From contig NZ_AYKS02000008.1 of NCBI RefSeq assembly GCF_000496755.2, positions 1 through 42,744 on the forward strand: a DNA stretch of 42,744 bases, in the 5' to 3' direction. Positions 27,868-36,960 of the stretch are shown here, in pieces. The translations under genes were made by a program, and so were the position numbers. The first letter of the stretch is position 1. The number at the start of each line of letters is the position of its first letter. Under the pieces are notes generated by a model. The model saw only the letters and a list, made by a program, of their open reading frames with translations. It ran no database searches and had not been told where the DNA came from. This DNA comes from Serratia sp. DD3 (lineage in GTDB: Bacteria; Pseudomonadota; Gammaproteobacteria; Enterobacterales; Enterobacteriaceae).

Positions 27868-29256
27868 ATGTCTGGTGGATTAGTTACAGCTGCATACATT
27901 GTTGCCGCTATTCTGTTTATCTTCAGCCTGGCGGGTCTTTCACGCCATGAAACGTCCAAGCAGGGTAACCTGTTTGGGGTCGCCGGGATGGCGATTGCCT
28001 TGATAGCGACCATCTTAGGGCCAAATGCCGGCAATGTGAGTTGGATCATCATTGCCATGGCCATCGGTGGTGCTATCGGGATCTATCTGGCGAAGAAAGT
28101 CGAAATGACAGAAATGCCGGAACTGGTGGCGATGCTGCACAGTTTTGTCGGTTTGGCTGCGGTGCTGGTGGGTTTCAACAGCTATCTGGATCATGGTAAG
28201 GCCATGGATCCGGTCATGGAGAATATCCATCTTACCGAAGTGTTCCTGGGTATCTTCATTGGTGCAGTGACCTTTACCGGCTCTATTGTGGCCTTCGGCA
28301 AATTACGCGGCCTTATCTCCTCTACGCCGCTGGCGCTGCCTCATCGCCATAAAATGAATCTGGCTGCCATAGTGGTTTCCTTCCTGTTGATGGTGCTGTT
28401 TGTCCGTACCAACAGTGTCGGTTGGGAAGTGTTCGCGCTGTTGATCATGACGGCAATTGCCCTGGCGTTTGGTTGGCATCTGGTGGCGTCTATTGGTGGC
28501 GCAGATATGCCAGTCGTGGTCTCGATGCTGAACTCCTACTCGGGTTGGGCAGCGGCAGCGGCAGGCTTTATGCTGGACAACGACCTGTTGATCGTGACCG
28601 GTGCGTTGGTGGGTTCTTCTGGTGCGATCCTCTCTTACATTATGTGTAAGGCGATGAACCGCTCCTTTATCAGCGTTATTGCCGGTGGTTTTGGTACCGA
28701 TGGTACCTCAACCGGTGATGCCGAAGATATGGGTGAGCACCGCGAAACCACAGCAGAGGAAGTGGCAGAACTGCTGAAGAACTCAAGCTCGGTGATTATC
28801 ACCCCAGGCTATGGAATGGCTGTTGCACAGGCACAGTATCCGGTGGCAGAAATCACTGAGAAATTGCGCAAACGCGGTGTCAAGGTGCGTTTTGGTATTC
28901 ACCCGGTTGCCGGGCGTTTGCCAGGGCATATGAACGTGTTATTGGCTGAAGCCAAGGTACCTTACGATGTGGTATTGGAAATGGATGAAATCAATGACGA
29001 TTTCCCAAATACTGATACTGTGCTGGTTATTGGTGCCAACGATACGGTTAACCCTGCAGCGCAAGAAGATCCACGCAGCCCAATTGCGGGTATGCCAGTG
29101 TTGGAAGTGTGGAAAGCGCAAAATGTTATCGTATTCAAGCGTTCAATGAATACCGGTTATGCCGGGGTACAGAACCCGCTGTTCTTTAAAGAAAATACTC
29201 AAATGCTGTTTGGTGATGCCAAGAGCAGTGTAGAAGCGATTTTGCGCGCACTGTAA
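27868..29256 (+). CDS. pntB: NAD(P) transhydrogenase subunit beta
   Basis: The 462-residue subunit has eight or nine membrane helices in the first 260 residues, forming the proton path, then the NADP(H)-binding domain III. The latter contains [34 protein letters not shown] and [22 protein letters not shown], all strongly conserved. It follows pntA with its own ribosome site and ends in a strong terminator. Confidence 0.98.
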   Translation: MSGGLVTAAYIVAAILFIFSLAGLSRHETSKQGNLFGVAGMAIALIATILGPNAGNVSWIIIAMAIGGAIGIYLAKKVEMTEMPELVAMLHSFVGLAAVLVGFNSYLDHGKAMDPVMENIHLTEVFLGIFIGAVTFTGSIVAFGKLRGLISSTPLALPHRHKMNLAAIVVSFLLMVLFVRTNSVGWEVFALLIMTAIALAFGWHLVASIGGADMPVVVSMLNSYSGWAAAAAGFMLDNDLLIVTGALVGSSGAILSYIMCKAMNRSFISVIAGGFGTDGTSTGDAEDMGEHRETTAEEVAELLKNSSSVIITPGYGMAVAQAQYPVAEITEKLRKRGVKVRFGIHPVAGRLPGHMNVLLAEAKVPYDVVLEMDEINDDFPNTDTVLVIGANDTVNPAAQEDPRSPIAGMPVLEVWKAQNVIVFKRSMNTGYAGVQNPLFFKENTQMLFGDAKSSVEAILRAL

Positions 29257-29278
29257 TCAGCCATGTCAGTAAGTAAAA

Positions 29279-29312
29279 ATGTCAGTCACCCAAGGTGGCT
29301 GGCATTTTTTTT
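29279..29312 (+). terminator. Rho-independent terminator of pntAB
   Basis: ATGTCAGTCACC (29279-29290), loop CAA and GGTGGCTGGCAT (29294-29305) pair over 12 positions including G-T pairs, followed by an eight-T tract. Confidence 0.92.
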
Positions 29313-29321
29313 CAGGCGATT

Positions 29322-29389
29322 GTGTTATAGATCGTGTTATAGATCGTTTTATAGATCGATCATGTTATAGATCGAACGTGTTATACCCG
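29322..29389. repeat. Short tandem repeat (12-bp unit) with clustered GATC sites
   Basis: The unit GTGTTATAGATC occurs at 29322-29333 and 29334-29345, then as GTTTTATAGATC (29346-29357), as ATGTTATAGATC (29362-29373), and as a diverged GTGTTATACCCG (29378-29389). Four-base spacers (GATC, GAAC) separate the last copies. There are five Dam methylation sites within 44 bases. It lies between the pntAB terminator and pfkB. Confidence 0.85.
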
Positions 29390-29559
29390 TGGCATAAAGT
29401 CTGCTGATAAGCCTTATTCCCGAGGTTCCTTTCTGCCAACCTGCAGGTAACTCGTCTTATTTAAAGCAGATGTGCTTTACTTAAAACAGCTCAATAAAAG
29501 CATCCATTTCTGTTTGTTAGCCAAGTAGGCGAAATAATATTCATGAGGAAGATTGCATC

Positions 29560-30492
29560 ATGACTCAAATTTTCACGTTAACGTTATCTCCATCGCTAGA
29601 TAGTGCAACGACGACGGCAAAAATGTATGCAGAAGGGAAGCTGCGCTGTACCACACCCTTATTTGAACCCGGAGGTGGGGGAATCAATGTTGCCCGTGCC
29701 ATTACTTATCTCGGGGGCCGTGCTCATGCCATTTTCCCTATTGGTGGCCCGACTGGGGATCATTTAAAAGCGTTACTGGATCAGGAAGGCGTCGAAACAG
29801 AAACATTGAAAACTCAGGACTGGACCCGGCAGAATCTGCATGTTCATGTAGACAGCAGCGGTGAACAATTTCGGTTTGTTATGCCAGGTGCCCATCTCAA
29901 TGAGACTGAGTTTGATCAACTGGTAGAGCGAGTGAAAAAAATCCCTGCTGGTTCCATTCTGGTGATTAGTGGCAGTTTGCCCCCGGGAACGGCGATTGAA
30001 AAATTAACGTATCTGGTCAAGCAGGCGCAATCGATAGGTTTGCAATGTATCGTCGATAGTTCTGGTGATGCCCTGAAAGCTTGCTTGGATTTAGGGGGGT
30101 TAGCACTGGTAAAACCCAATCAGAATGAGTTATCCGACTTGATTGGTCACCCCTTGGAGCACCCGGATGACGTGCGCAATGCGGCTCAAGAACTGGTGCA
30201 GAGGGGAGCCGCAGAACGCGTGGTGGTTTCACTCGGGCCGCAAGGGGCGCTGGCGGTTGATGGTGACCATTGTGTACATGTCGTCCCCCCACCGGTGAAA
30301 AAAAGAAGTACGGTGGGTGCGGGGGACAGTATGGTTGGCGCGATGACACTGAAATTGGCCAACGGTGCTGATCTACTCGATACTGTGCGCTTTGGTGTGG
30401 CCGCAGGCAGTGCCGCGACGCTAAATCTGGGAACGAAACTTTGCTCTTTGGCAGATACCGAGCGGTTATATCACTATATTTGTCAGCGCTAA
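29560..30492 (+). CDS. pfkB: 6-phosphofructokinase II
   Basis: PfkB phosphorylates fructose 6-phosphate with ATP in glycolysis; it belongs to the ribokinase (PfkB) family and is the minor isozyme in E. coli. The 310-residue protein has the family signature GGGGINVARAI at 38-48, KPN at 185-187, and the anion-hole motif GAGDS at 253-257 with catalytic Asp256. Its length matches E. coli Pfk-2. GAGGAA lies nine bases before the ATG. It seems to be transcribed alone. Confidence 0.96.
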   Translation: MTQIFTLTLSPSLDSATTTAKMYAEGKLRCTTPLFEPGGGGINVARAITYLGGRAHAIFPIGGPTGDHLKALLDQEGVETETLKTQDWTRQNLHVHVDSSGEQFRFVMPGAHLNETEFDQLVERVKKIPAGSILVISGSLPPGTAIEKLTYLVKQAQSIGLQCIVDSSGDALKACLDLGGLALVKPNQNELSDLIGHPLEHPDDVRNAAQELVQRGAAERVVVSLGPQGALAVDGDHCVHVVPPPVKKRSTVGAGDSMVGAMTLKLANGADLLDTVRFGVAAGSAATLNLGTKLCSLADTERLYHYICQR

Positions 30493-30511
30493 ATTAACGG
30501 CATACTAAGCA

Positions 30512-30581
30512 AAATGAGATACAAGGCAGACACTGTATATGCCAAAACTACAGCCAAGTTGGCAGCCGAAGTATCTCATTT
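30512..30581. repeat. Inverted repeat enclosing smaller hairpins, downstream of pfkB
   Basis: AAATGAGATAC (30512-30522) is perfectly complementary to GTATCTCATTT (30571-30581). Between the arms are GGCA/TGCC (30525-30528 and 30540-30543) and GCCAAGTTGGC (30553-30563). As RNA this could form a closed stem with two internal hairpins. There is no T-tract. It may end pfkB, lead into fabV, or be a small repeat element. Confidence 0.55.
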
Positions 30582-30626
30582 AGCAAAATTTGTATAAAAT
30601 ACAATCAATCTAACAAGTCAGATCAC

Positions 30627-30659
30627 AAAAAAGGCACATAATGAGTTATCTTATGTGCC
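30627..30659 (-). terminator. Intrinsic terminator pointing leftward between pfkB and fabV
   Basis: GGCACATAA (30633-30641) and TTATGTGCC (30651-30659) form a perfect nine-pair stem. A run of six A (30627-30632) becomes the T-tract when read on the minus strand. Both flanking genes are on the plus strand, so no recognised gene uses it; on the plus strand it would be a hairpin in the fabV leader. Confidence 0.65.
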
Positions 30660-30691
30660 GATTTCATCTCTTTAACGGATCCTAGACCCAT

Positions 30692-31885
30692 ATGATTATT
30701 AAACCTAAGGTTCGCGGCTTTATCTGCACCACCACTCATCCGGTAGGTTGTGAAGCGAATGTTCGTCGTCAAATTACCTATACCAAAGCGCAGGGTAAGA
30801 TTGCTAATGGCCCTAAACGTGTTTTGGTGATCGGTGCCTCTACTGGTTATGGTCTGGCTTCCCGTATTGCCGCGGCCTTTGGCAGTGACGCTGCCACCAT
30901 TGGGGTGTTTTTTGAAAAAGCCGGAACGGAAAGCAAACCGGCTACGGCGGGTTGGTATAACTCGGCAGCTTTTGATAAAGCCGCTAAAGAAGCTGGTCTG
31001 TATGCCAAAAGCGTTAATGGTGATGCTTTCTCTAACGAATGCCGCGCCAAGGTGATTGAGCTGATTAAAGCCGATCTGGGCCAGGTGGATCTGGTGGTTT
31101 ATTCACTGGCTTCACCGGTGCGTAAAATGCCAGAAACTGGTGAAGTCGTGCGTTCTGCCTTGAAGCCGATCGGTGAGGTTTACACCACCACCGCTATCGA
31201 CACCAATAAAGACCAGATTATTACTGCAACCGTTGAACCCGCCAATGAAGAAGAGATCCAGAACACCATTACCGTGATGGGTGGTCAGGATTGGGAATTG
31301 TGGATGTCAGCGCTGGAACAGGCTGGTGTGCTGGCTGAAGGTGCTAAATCTGTCGCTTATTCCTATATTGGTACCGACTTGACCTGGCCCATTTACTGGC
31401 ATGGGACGTTGGGCCGTGCCAAAGAAGATTTGGACCGTGCAGCTAGCGCTATTCGTGGCAATCTGGCTGCCAAAAAGGGGACTGCCCATGTGGCGGTATT
31501 GAAATCTGTGGTCACTCAGGCCTCTTCCGCCATTCCCGTGATGCCGCTGTATATCTCCATGGCTTTCAAAATAATGAAAGAGAAGGGGATCCATGAAGGT
31601 TGTATGGAGCAGGTTGACCGCATGATGCGTACCCGTCTGTACAGTGACGATATGGCGCTTGACGACCAAGCTCGTATTCGTATGGATGACTGGGAGCTGC
31701 GTGACGATGTGCAAAAAACCTGTCGTGACCTTTGGCCCTCAATCACCAGTGAAAACTTGAGTGAATTGACGGATTACACGGGTTACAAGCAGGAGTTCTT
31801 GCGTCTGTTCGGTTTTGGGCTGGAAGAAGTCGACTACGATGCCGATGTTAACCCTGATGTTCGTTTTGATGTGGTTGAACTGTAA
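30692..31885 (+). CDS. fabV: Enoyl-ACP reductase / trans-2-enoyl-CoA reductase FabV
   Basis: FabV carries out the last reduction of fatty-acid elongation with NADH. It is a longer short-chain-dehydrogenase type, and the class is insensitive to triclosan. The 397-residue protein has the cofactor loop [11 protein letters not shown] at 48-58 and the Tyr-x8-Lys catalytic pair (Tyr235, Lys244), the same numbering as the Yersinia pestis enzyme. The N-terminus [17 protein letters not shown] is typical. A good terminator follows. Whether a FabI is also encoded elsewhere cannot be told here. Confidence 0.97.
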   Translation: MIIKPKVRGFICTTTHPVGCEANVRRQITYTKAQGKIANGPKRVLVIGASTGYGLASRIAAAFGSDAATIGVFFEKAGTESKPATAGWYNSAAFDKAAKEAGLYAKSVNGDAFSNECRAKVIELIKADLGQVDLVVYSLASPVRKMPETGEVVRSALKPIGEVYTTTAIDTNKDQIITATVEPANEEEIQNTITVMGGQDWELWMSALEQAGVLAEGAKSVAYSYIGTDLTWPIYWHGTLGRAKEDLDRAASAIRGNLAAKKGTAHVAVLKSVVTQASSAIPVMPLYISMAFKIMKEKGIHEGCMEQVDRMMRTRLYSDDMALDDQARIRMDDWELRDDVQKTCRDLWPSITSENLSELTDYTGYKQEFLRLFGFGLEEVDYDADVNPDVRFDVVEL

Positions 31886-31948
31886 TAAAATAAACAAAGA
31901 TACTTAGTCTTGATATGACTTGACTAAGTGTTCACATGACTATTAAAG

Positions 31949-31976
31949 CCGGGGCTAACAAGGTTCCGGTTTTTTT
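31949..31976 (+). terminator. Rho-independent terminator of fabV
   Basis: CCGGGGCT (31949-31956), loop AACAA and GGTTCCGG (31962-31969) form eight pairs with G-T wobbles, followed by seven T. Confidence 0.88.
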
Positions 31977-32035
31977 GTCTCGATTTTTTATCGGGGATAA
32001 CTTTGTTTCTCTAGCCGTTTGTGGAAGCCTTATTT

Positions 32036-32063
32036 CCCCCTGCCGGTGTTAACGGGCAGGGGG
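32036..32063. terminator. GC-rich hairpin downstream of uspE
   Basis: CCCCCTGCC (32036-32044) pairs with GGCAGGGGG (32055-32063). It lies about 57 bases past the uspE stop and faces the fabV terminator. No T-tract follows, so factor-dependent or combined termination is possible. Confidence 0.5.
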
Positions 32064-32119
32064 CTGAGGTCTACTGGTTATTTAAAGCTCACGAAAACTT
32101 CCCTCAAATAGGGCAGTGA

Positions 32120-33079
32120 TTAATCCTCATCATCGTGTTCGTCATCTTCATCGACTACAGGCTTACCAAAATCATCAGACTTTAACACCAATAGGTCACA
32201 TTTAAGATGATCGATCACATGTTCGGCGGTATTACCGATAAAGGCTGCTGAAAGCCCAGTGCGACCGAGAGTCCCTAACACCACAACACCAGCCTTGAGT
32301 TCTTCGGCTAAATGAGGGATCACCTCTTCGGGTAGCCCTTTTTCCACATGGGTAAACTCTTCGCTGATATGGAATTTCTGCCTTAATGCTTTCATGGCAA
32401 TCAGATGTTGACCACGAATTGCATCGTTATAAACACTAGGATCAAAATCAGGCAATTCAATTGCGATATTGAATGGTGTAACCGGGTAGGCTCCTACCAA
32501 ATGAACTTCGGTTTGGTCAGCATTTTGTGCCAGTTCCAGCGTTTCTTTGACCAGCCGCATATTCAAAGGATCGTGATAAGGTTCCTCGCTGGAAAGGTTA
32601 ACTGCAACCAGCGCTTTACCCCCTTCGGGCCAAGGTTGATCTTTCACCATCCAGACTGGGCAAGGGCACTTGCGCAGTAGGTGCCAATCGGTAGGGGTGA
32701 AGATCACAGACTCGAGCCGATCATGTTGATGGGTCATTTTCACCAGCAGATCATGATTGCTACTTGTCACTTCCTGAATAATTGCTTCATAGGGGCGACG
32801 GTGCCATACCACTTTGATTTCAATCGGAACGCCATCTGCCAGATAAAAATGACACTGTTGCTTAATCCAAGCTTCACGTTGCTTGATGACACCTTCCCTC
32901 ATGGCAGTTCTTTCGTCAGGGGAAAGTAGCGTTGTTAATTCATAAGAAAAGTCATAGATAGGAAGAAAAGCTTTAATGCACCCACCGTTCCTTTTCACCA
33001 GATAAACCGCCCGCCGTAGTGCCGGTTGGTCGTCTTGGTTTGGGTCAATAACCACCAGAATATTCTGATACTTTGCCAT
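32120..33079 (-). CDS. uspE: Universal stress protein E
   Basis: UspE is a tandem Usp protein linked in E. coli to stress resistance, motility and cell aggregation. The 319-residue chain has two Usp domains. The first starts [14 protein letters not shown]; the second starts [12 protein letters not shown] and ends with [21 protein letters not shown], the conserved nucleotide-loop region. The C-terminus has an unusually acidic tail (Asp/Glu at nine of the last eleven or so positions, with one His). As in E. coli it lies directly downstream of fnr on the same strand, with a hairpin between. Confidence 0.95.
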   Translation of the reverse strand: MAKYQNILVVIDPNQDDQPALRRAVYLVKRNGGCIKAFLPIYDFSYELTTLLSPDERTAMREGVIKQREAWIKQQCHFYLADGVPIEIKVVWHRRPYEAIIQEVTSSNHDLLVKMTHQHDRLESVIFTPTDWHLLRKCPCPVWMVKDQPWPEGGKALVAVNLSSEEPYHDPLNMRLVKETLELAQNADQTEVHLVGAYPVTPFNIAIELPDFDPSVYNDAIRGQHLIAMKALRQKFHISEEFTHVEKGLPEEVIPHLAEELKAGVVVLGTLGRTGLSAAFIGNTAEHVIDHLKCDLLVLKSDDFGKPVVDEDDEHDDED

Positions 33080-33170
33080 AGGACCTCCTCCAAACAGCTA
33101 TAGATCAATGCTCAATTCAATAACAGAGTAACTCAACATTGAAAAACAGAATAGTAGCAGCAGAGTCGTT

Positions 33171-33200
33171 AGGCCAATAATTTCAGGGAATTATTGGCCT
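33171..33200. terminator. Perfect hairpin between fnr and uspE
   Basis: AGGCCAATAATT (33171-33182) and AATTATTGGCCT (33189-33200) give a 12-pair perfect stem with loop TCAGGG, ten bases after the fnr stop. No T-tract follows; it may limit read-through into uspE or protect the fnr mRNA. Confidence 0.6.
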
Positions 33201-33209
33201 AATTGTGGG

Positions 33210-33983
33210 TTAAATGTTAACCGCGGTGAGATGTGTTTTTATTTTTGGCGATCCAGCCAGTTGTGATAAGACGTCCATATTCTCTATGGTGATATATTTG
33301 CCTTTTACGCTAAGAATTTGACCTTTTTGGAAACGACCCAGCAAGCGGCTGATGGTTTCAACGGTCAAGCCCAGATAGTTACCGATATCACCTCGGGTCA
33401 TGGTCAAGCGAAACTCACGTGCTGAAAAGCCACGCTCAGCAAAACGATGCGAAAGGTTATGAATAAAGGCAGCCAGGCGTTCTTCGGCATTTTTCTTGGA
33501 GAGCAGCAGAATCATCTCTTGATCCCCTTTGATTTCACCACTCATCAGCCGCATGATCTGCTGACGCAGGTTTGGCATTTTGCCTGAAAGGTCATCTAAT
33601 GTTTCAAATGGGATCTCGCAGACCATGGAGGTTTCTAACGCCTGAGCAAAGCTTGGATGCATTTGCCCACCAATAGCATCAAAACCGACCAAATCGCCCG
33701 CTAAGTGGAAGCCCGTGATCTGCTCATCACCTTGTTCAGTGATGGTGTAACTTTTAATGGTTCCGGAACGGATTGCGTATATCGACTTCAGCTCATCGCC
33801 AGCCTTAAACAACGTCTGACCCTTTTGGATTGGCTTCTTCCGTTCGATAATATTGTCGAGTTGGTCAAGCTCATGGGAATTCAGCGTAAAAGGGATGCAT
33901 AACTGGCTGATACTACAGTCTTGGCAATGGATTGCACAACCGCCAGACTGAATACGACGAATCACGCGTTTTTCCGGGATCAT
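33210..33983 (-). CDS. fnr: Fnr, oxygen-sensing global regulator
   Basis: Fnr binds DNA as a dimer when its [4Fe-4S] cluster is intact, switching on anaerobic genes. All cluster ligands are present: Cys20, Cys23, Cys29 and Cys122. The cyclic-nucleotide-like barrel and the dimer helix follow, and the helix-turn-helix [21 protein letters not shown] is near 195-215. With 257 residues it is a few longer than the E. coli protein, with a divergent C-terminal tail. A near-perfect Fnr site lies 21 bases upstream, consistent with autoregulation. Confidence 0.97.
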   Translation of the reverse strand: MIPEKRVIRRIQSGGCAIHCQDCSISQLCIPFTLNSHELDQLDNIIERKKPIQKGQTLFKAGDELKSIYAIRSGTIKSYTITEQGDEQITGFHLAGDLVGFDAIGGQMHPSFAQALETSMVCEIPFETLDDLSGKMPNLRQQIMRLMSGEIKGDQEMILLLSKKNAEERLAAFIHNLSHRFAERGFSAREFRLTMTRGDIGNYLGLTVETISRLLGRFQKGQILSVKGKYITIENMDVLSQLAGSPKIKTHLTAVNI

Positions 33984-34003
33984 AAATTAAGCTCATGCAA
34001 TAA

Positions 34004-34017
34004 TTGATATGTGTCAA
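34004..34017 (-). promoter_or_regulatory. FNR box upstream of fnr
   Basis: TTGATATGTGTCAA matches the FNR consensus TTGAT-N4-ATCAA at nine of ten defined positions. It lies 21 bases before the fnr start codon, close to the likely transcription start, a position suited to negative autoregulation. Confidence 0.65.
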
Positions 34018-34298
34018 TTTTAACATCATTTTTGGCAGATGATAAGTACAGCAATCAATAAGCTTAGCGACATTTCTTTCAATTTGACTTTCTTCAGTTA
34101 ACGAGAGAAATCAAGTATTGAGATAAATCTCTTTTGTGGTTGTTAAGTCTAAATTTATTAAAAAAACAACATTTAATCATAACAATGATTTATAAATCAG
34201 TATGTTATCATCATTTAAGCTTGAGGTATGAATGCAATTAGCACGAGTAATAAATGTAGCCAAAGATAGGCACTTCACCATGTTTGCCTTGCAAGCCA
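34018..34298. other. AT-rich intergenic region between fnr and ogt
   Basis: Very AT-rich DNA containing the fnr promoter. No ORF or stable hairpin was recognised beyond short A/T runs. Confidence 0.5.
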
Positions 34299-34808
34299 TT
34301 AAGGCAAAAAACCTTCGTGTTTAAGCAACCATTGTTTACGTTGTAACCCCCCCGCGTATCCGGTAAGCGTTCCTTGTGCGCCAATAACACGGTGGCAAGG
34401 CACCACGATACTGATGGGGTTGGCACCATTAGCCATGCCCACTGCACGAGAAGCAGTAGGGCGACCTATTCGTTTCGCCAACTCCCCATAAGTGATGGTT
34501 TCTCCACCGGGGATTTTGCGCAACTGTTCCCAGACGGTACGCTGGAATTCACTACCGAGCGTCTTGACTGGCATACTGTCGATCACGGTTAACTCCCCGG
34601 CAAAATAACGTTGCATCAGATCCGTAAGCCCTCCTGGATTGGTTTTTATCTGTAGTGCGAATTCACCGCGATAGTGGATATTTAACAGTTTCATCAGACG
34701 AGCCTCATGGTCTGTCCAATCCACTGCTCGCATCTGACCCTGTACATCGCTGACCAACACCAGTTCACCAATCGGTGTTAGCATCCGGTCAAGAAAAAAA
34801 ATCTGCAT
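34299..34808 (-). CDS. ogt: O6-alkylguanine-DNA alkyltransferase Ogt
   Basis: Ogt removes methyl groups from O6-methylguanine and O4-methylthymine by transfer to its own cysteine, a suicide repair reaction. The 169-residue protein has the active site PCHRVIG at 137-143 with Cys138 as acceptor, and the DNA-binding segment TYGELAKRIGRPTASRAVG just before it. The length is normal. It lies upstream of fnr as in E. coli. Confidence 0.96.
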   Translation of the reverse strand: MQIFFLDRMLTPIGELVLVSDVQGQMRAVDWTDHEARLMKLLNIHYRGEFALQIKTNPGGLTDLMQRYFAGELTVIDSMPVKTLGSEFQRTVWEQLRKIPGGETITYGELAKRIGRPTASRAVGMANGANPISIVVPCHRVIGAQGTLTGYAGGLQRKQWLLKHEGFLP

Positions 34809-35098
34809 GTAAATTCACTCCTTGCATTTCATAGGCCGATTATGACATGAAAATTAATGCGACAATGGCGAATTACGGACATTAAAATGGCGATGTGATT
34901 CTAGGTTATTGAAATAAGTTGTAACGTGGTATTCCGTTAGCAGTCATATAGCAGCGGACAGTAAAAGAGTGCCTGGCTTGAATTTTTTGCTATAACTGCG
35001 CAGTATGGGGATGGAGCTTCATTTTTTTGTCATAAAATGGATATATTAAGGTCATGATGCTCGCTTAAGTTAGCCATGACTAGGGTAGGAGAATCACG

Positions 35099-36814
35099 AT
35101 GTTTAGTTTGGATACCTTGCTACAAGAATCATTCCCACATCGCAAAACTCCCGTCTGGCAGCGCAAACTGCTGTCGACCCTGCTTTGCGAGAAAGAGTTC
35201 AATCAATTTGCGGCTGATTATCCCTACCTGAGAGGGTTGGATTTTATCGAGCAAGTGTTGGATTATTTTAATATTAATTGCGAGATGGTGGATGGTGATC
35301 TGGAGAATATCCCCAGTCAGGGCCCGGTGGTTCTGGTAGCCAATCATCCTATCGGGTCACTGGACGGGTTGGCATTAATACGGGCAGTAGCGGCAGTCAG
35401 GTCGGACATTAAAATAGTTGCCAGCCAATTCTTATCCTATATTGAACCGTTGCGTAGCCTGTTTGTCCCGGTGGATAATTTCAACTACCGTACCAACCGC
35501 AAGCAGATAGAGGCCATGCAAGCACAACTGGATAACCAGGGCGTGCTGATTCTATTCCCAGCAGGGGAAGTATCGCGCATGAGCGCCAAGGGGATTCGTG
35601 ATGGTCATTGGCACACCGGTTTTCTGCGTATGGCCGCCAAAGCCCGCGCGCCGATCGTGCCAGTGCATATTACTGCACGTAACAGCAATCTGTTCTATTT
35701 CACCTCTCTGATTTACAACCCATTATCAACCTTATTATTAGTGCGAGAGATGTTCAAACAGAACGGGGGACGGATTAAAATCCGCATCGGGGGCCGCATC
35801 CCATTCAGTCAATGGCATGATGGGCATACCCATGCGCGTGATCTTGCAGAGCGGTTCCGCCGCCATGTTTACCGTCTGGGGCAGGGTAAACCGGGGTTAT
35901 TTACCAGTGAAGCGGCCATTGCCTTGCCGGAAGATCGTTTAGAGTTGAAAAAAGCCTTGGCTGCTTGTGAACAGTTGGGTACCACTCCCGATGGCAAGAC
36001 TATTTTCCTCTATCGTCGGCAGGGGGAAGCAAGAACCCCTATCCTGCGTGAGTTGGGGCGGTTGCGTGAGATTGCTTTCCGCGCAGTCGGTGAGGGCTCA
36101 GGCAGACGTCGTGATCTGGACAGCTACGATGACGACTATTATCACCTGGTATTATGGGACGATGACGAGCTCGAAATTGTTGGTGCCTATCGCTTTATCC
36201 CCACCGGTCCTCAGTTAGCCGATAAAGGCCTGGAAAGCATCTACAGTAACAGTCTATTCCATTACGATCAGGATATGATGCCGATCCTGGAACAAGGGAT
36301 TGAACTCGGCCGCAGCTTCATTCAGCCGGTCTATTGGGGCAAGCGGGGATTGGATTATCTGTGGTTGGGCATTGGTGCTTATGTGGCAAAATATCCGCAG
36401 TATCGTTACCTGTTTGGCCCAGTGTCTATTTCCGGCGCTATGCCGGTGACCGCTCGCGACCTGTTGATTGCTTTCTATCGGCTCTATTTTTCGCCTGAAC
36501 AGGTGATGGCCCAATCACGTCGCCCTTATCCGGCTTCGTTACCGCAGGTATTGGCGCAATTTGCAGGCGATAACTATCAGGAGGATTTAGCGCGGTTAAA
36601 AAGTTTATTGAGCAATATTGGTTGCTCCATTCCCACTTTGTATAAGCAATACAGTGAATTGTGTGAGCCTGGCGGGGTACAGTTTATCGACTTCGGTACT
36701 GACCCGGCGTTTAACAATTGTATTGATGGTTTGGTGTTAGTGGATTTAACTCGCGTCAAGCCAGCGCGCTACCAGCGCTATATCGCGGTTCACCTAGAGC
36801 CAGAAACGGTTTAA
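35099..36814 (+). CDS. olsF: Two-domain acyltransferase, OlsF-type ornithine lipid synthase
   Basis: Residues about 60-260 form a PlsC-like O-acyltransferase domain with NHPIGSLDG at 82-90 and a second block FPAGEVSR at 153-160. Residues about 300-500 form an OlsB/hemolysin-like N-acyltransferase domain, including LGRLREIAFRAVGEG, the YDDDYYHLVLWD strand, and GIELGRSFIQPVYWGKRGLDYLW. This order is that of OlsF from Serratia proteamaculans, which makes ornithine lipids by acylating ornithine at both N and O positions. Here the His and Asp of the first motif are five residues apart rather than the usual four, as I think is usual in this subfamily. The name is assigned from architecture; a different amino-acid substrate is possible. 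AGGAGAATC precedes the ATG. Confidence 0.68.
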   Translation: MFSLDTLLQESFPHRKTPVWQRKLLSTLLCEKEFNQFAADYPYLRGLDFIEQVLDYFNINCEMVDGDLENIPSQGPVVLVANHPIGSLDGLALIRAVAAVRSDIKIVASQFLSYIEPLRSLFVPVDNFNYRTNRKQIEAMQAQLDNQGVLILFPAGEVSRMSAKGIRDGHWHTGFLRMAAKARAPIVPVHITARNSNLFYFTSLIYNPLSTLLLVREMFKQNGGRIKIRIGGRIPFSQWHDGHTHARDLAERFRRHVYRLGQGKPGLFTSEAAIALPEDRLELKKALAACEQLGTTPDGKTIFLYRRQGEARTPILRELGRLREIAFRAVGEGSGRRRDLDSYDDDYYHLVLWDDDELEIVGAYRFIPTGPQLADKGLESIYSNSLFHYDQDMMPILEQGIELGRSFIQPVYWGKRGLDYLWLGIGAYVAKYPQYRYLFGPVSISGAMPVTARDLLIAFYRLYFSPEQVMAQSRRPYPASLPQVLAQFAGDNYQEDLARLKSLLSNIGCSIPTLYKQYSELCEPGGVQFIDFGTDPAFNNCIDGLVLVDLTRVKPARYQRYIAVHLEPETV

Positions 36815-36822
36815 CGCTACGA

Positions 36823-36960
36823 CGGTTCACGCCTGTCAACGAACAGGGTGAACCGCTAGCCTTATCTAAAAACGTAGCTAACTGTCAGGAACCTTGGGGC
36901 CAGAACGTTACCCGCCTACTTAGCCCAGAGGGGTTGTTGGTCGGGGTAACGTTAACCCCT
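36823..36960. other. Convergent intergenic region with three hairpins
   Basis: CGGTTCAC-G-CCTGT (36823-36836) pairs with ACAGG-GTGAACCG (36843-36855), a bulged 13-pair stem. AACGTTACCC (36904-36913) pairs with GGGTAACGTT (36944-36953), and AGGGGTT (36929-36935) with AACCCCT (36954-36960); these last two cannot both form completely. They lie at the ends of olsF and mdtG and probably stop both, though T-tracts are lacking. Confidence 0.5.
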
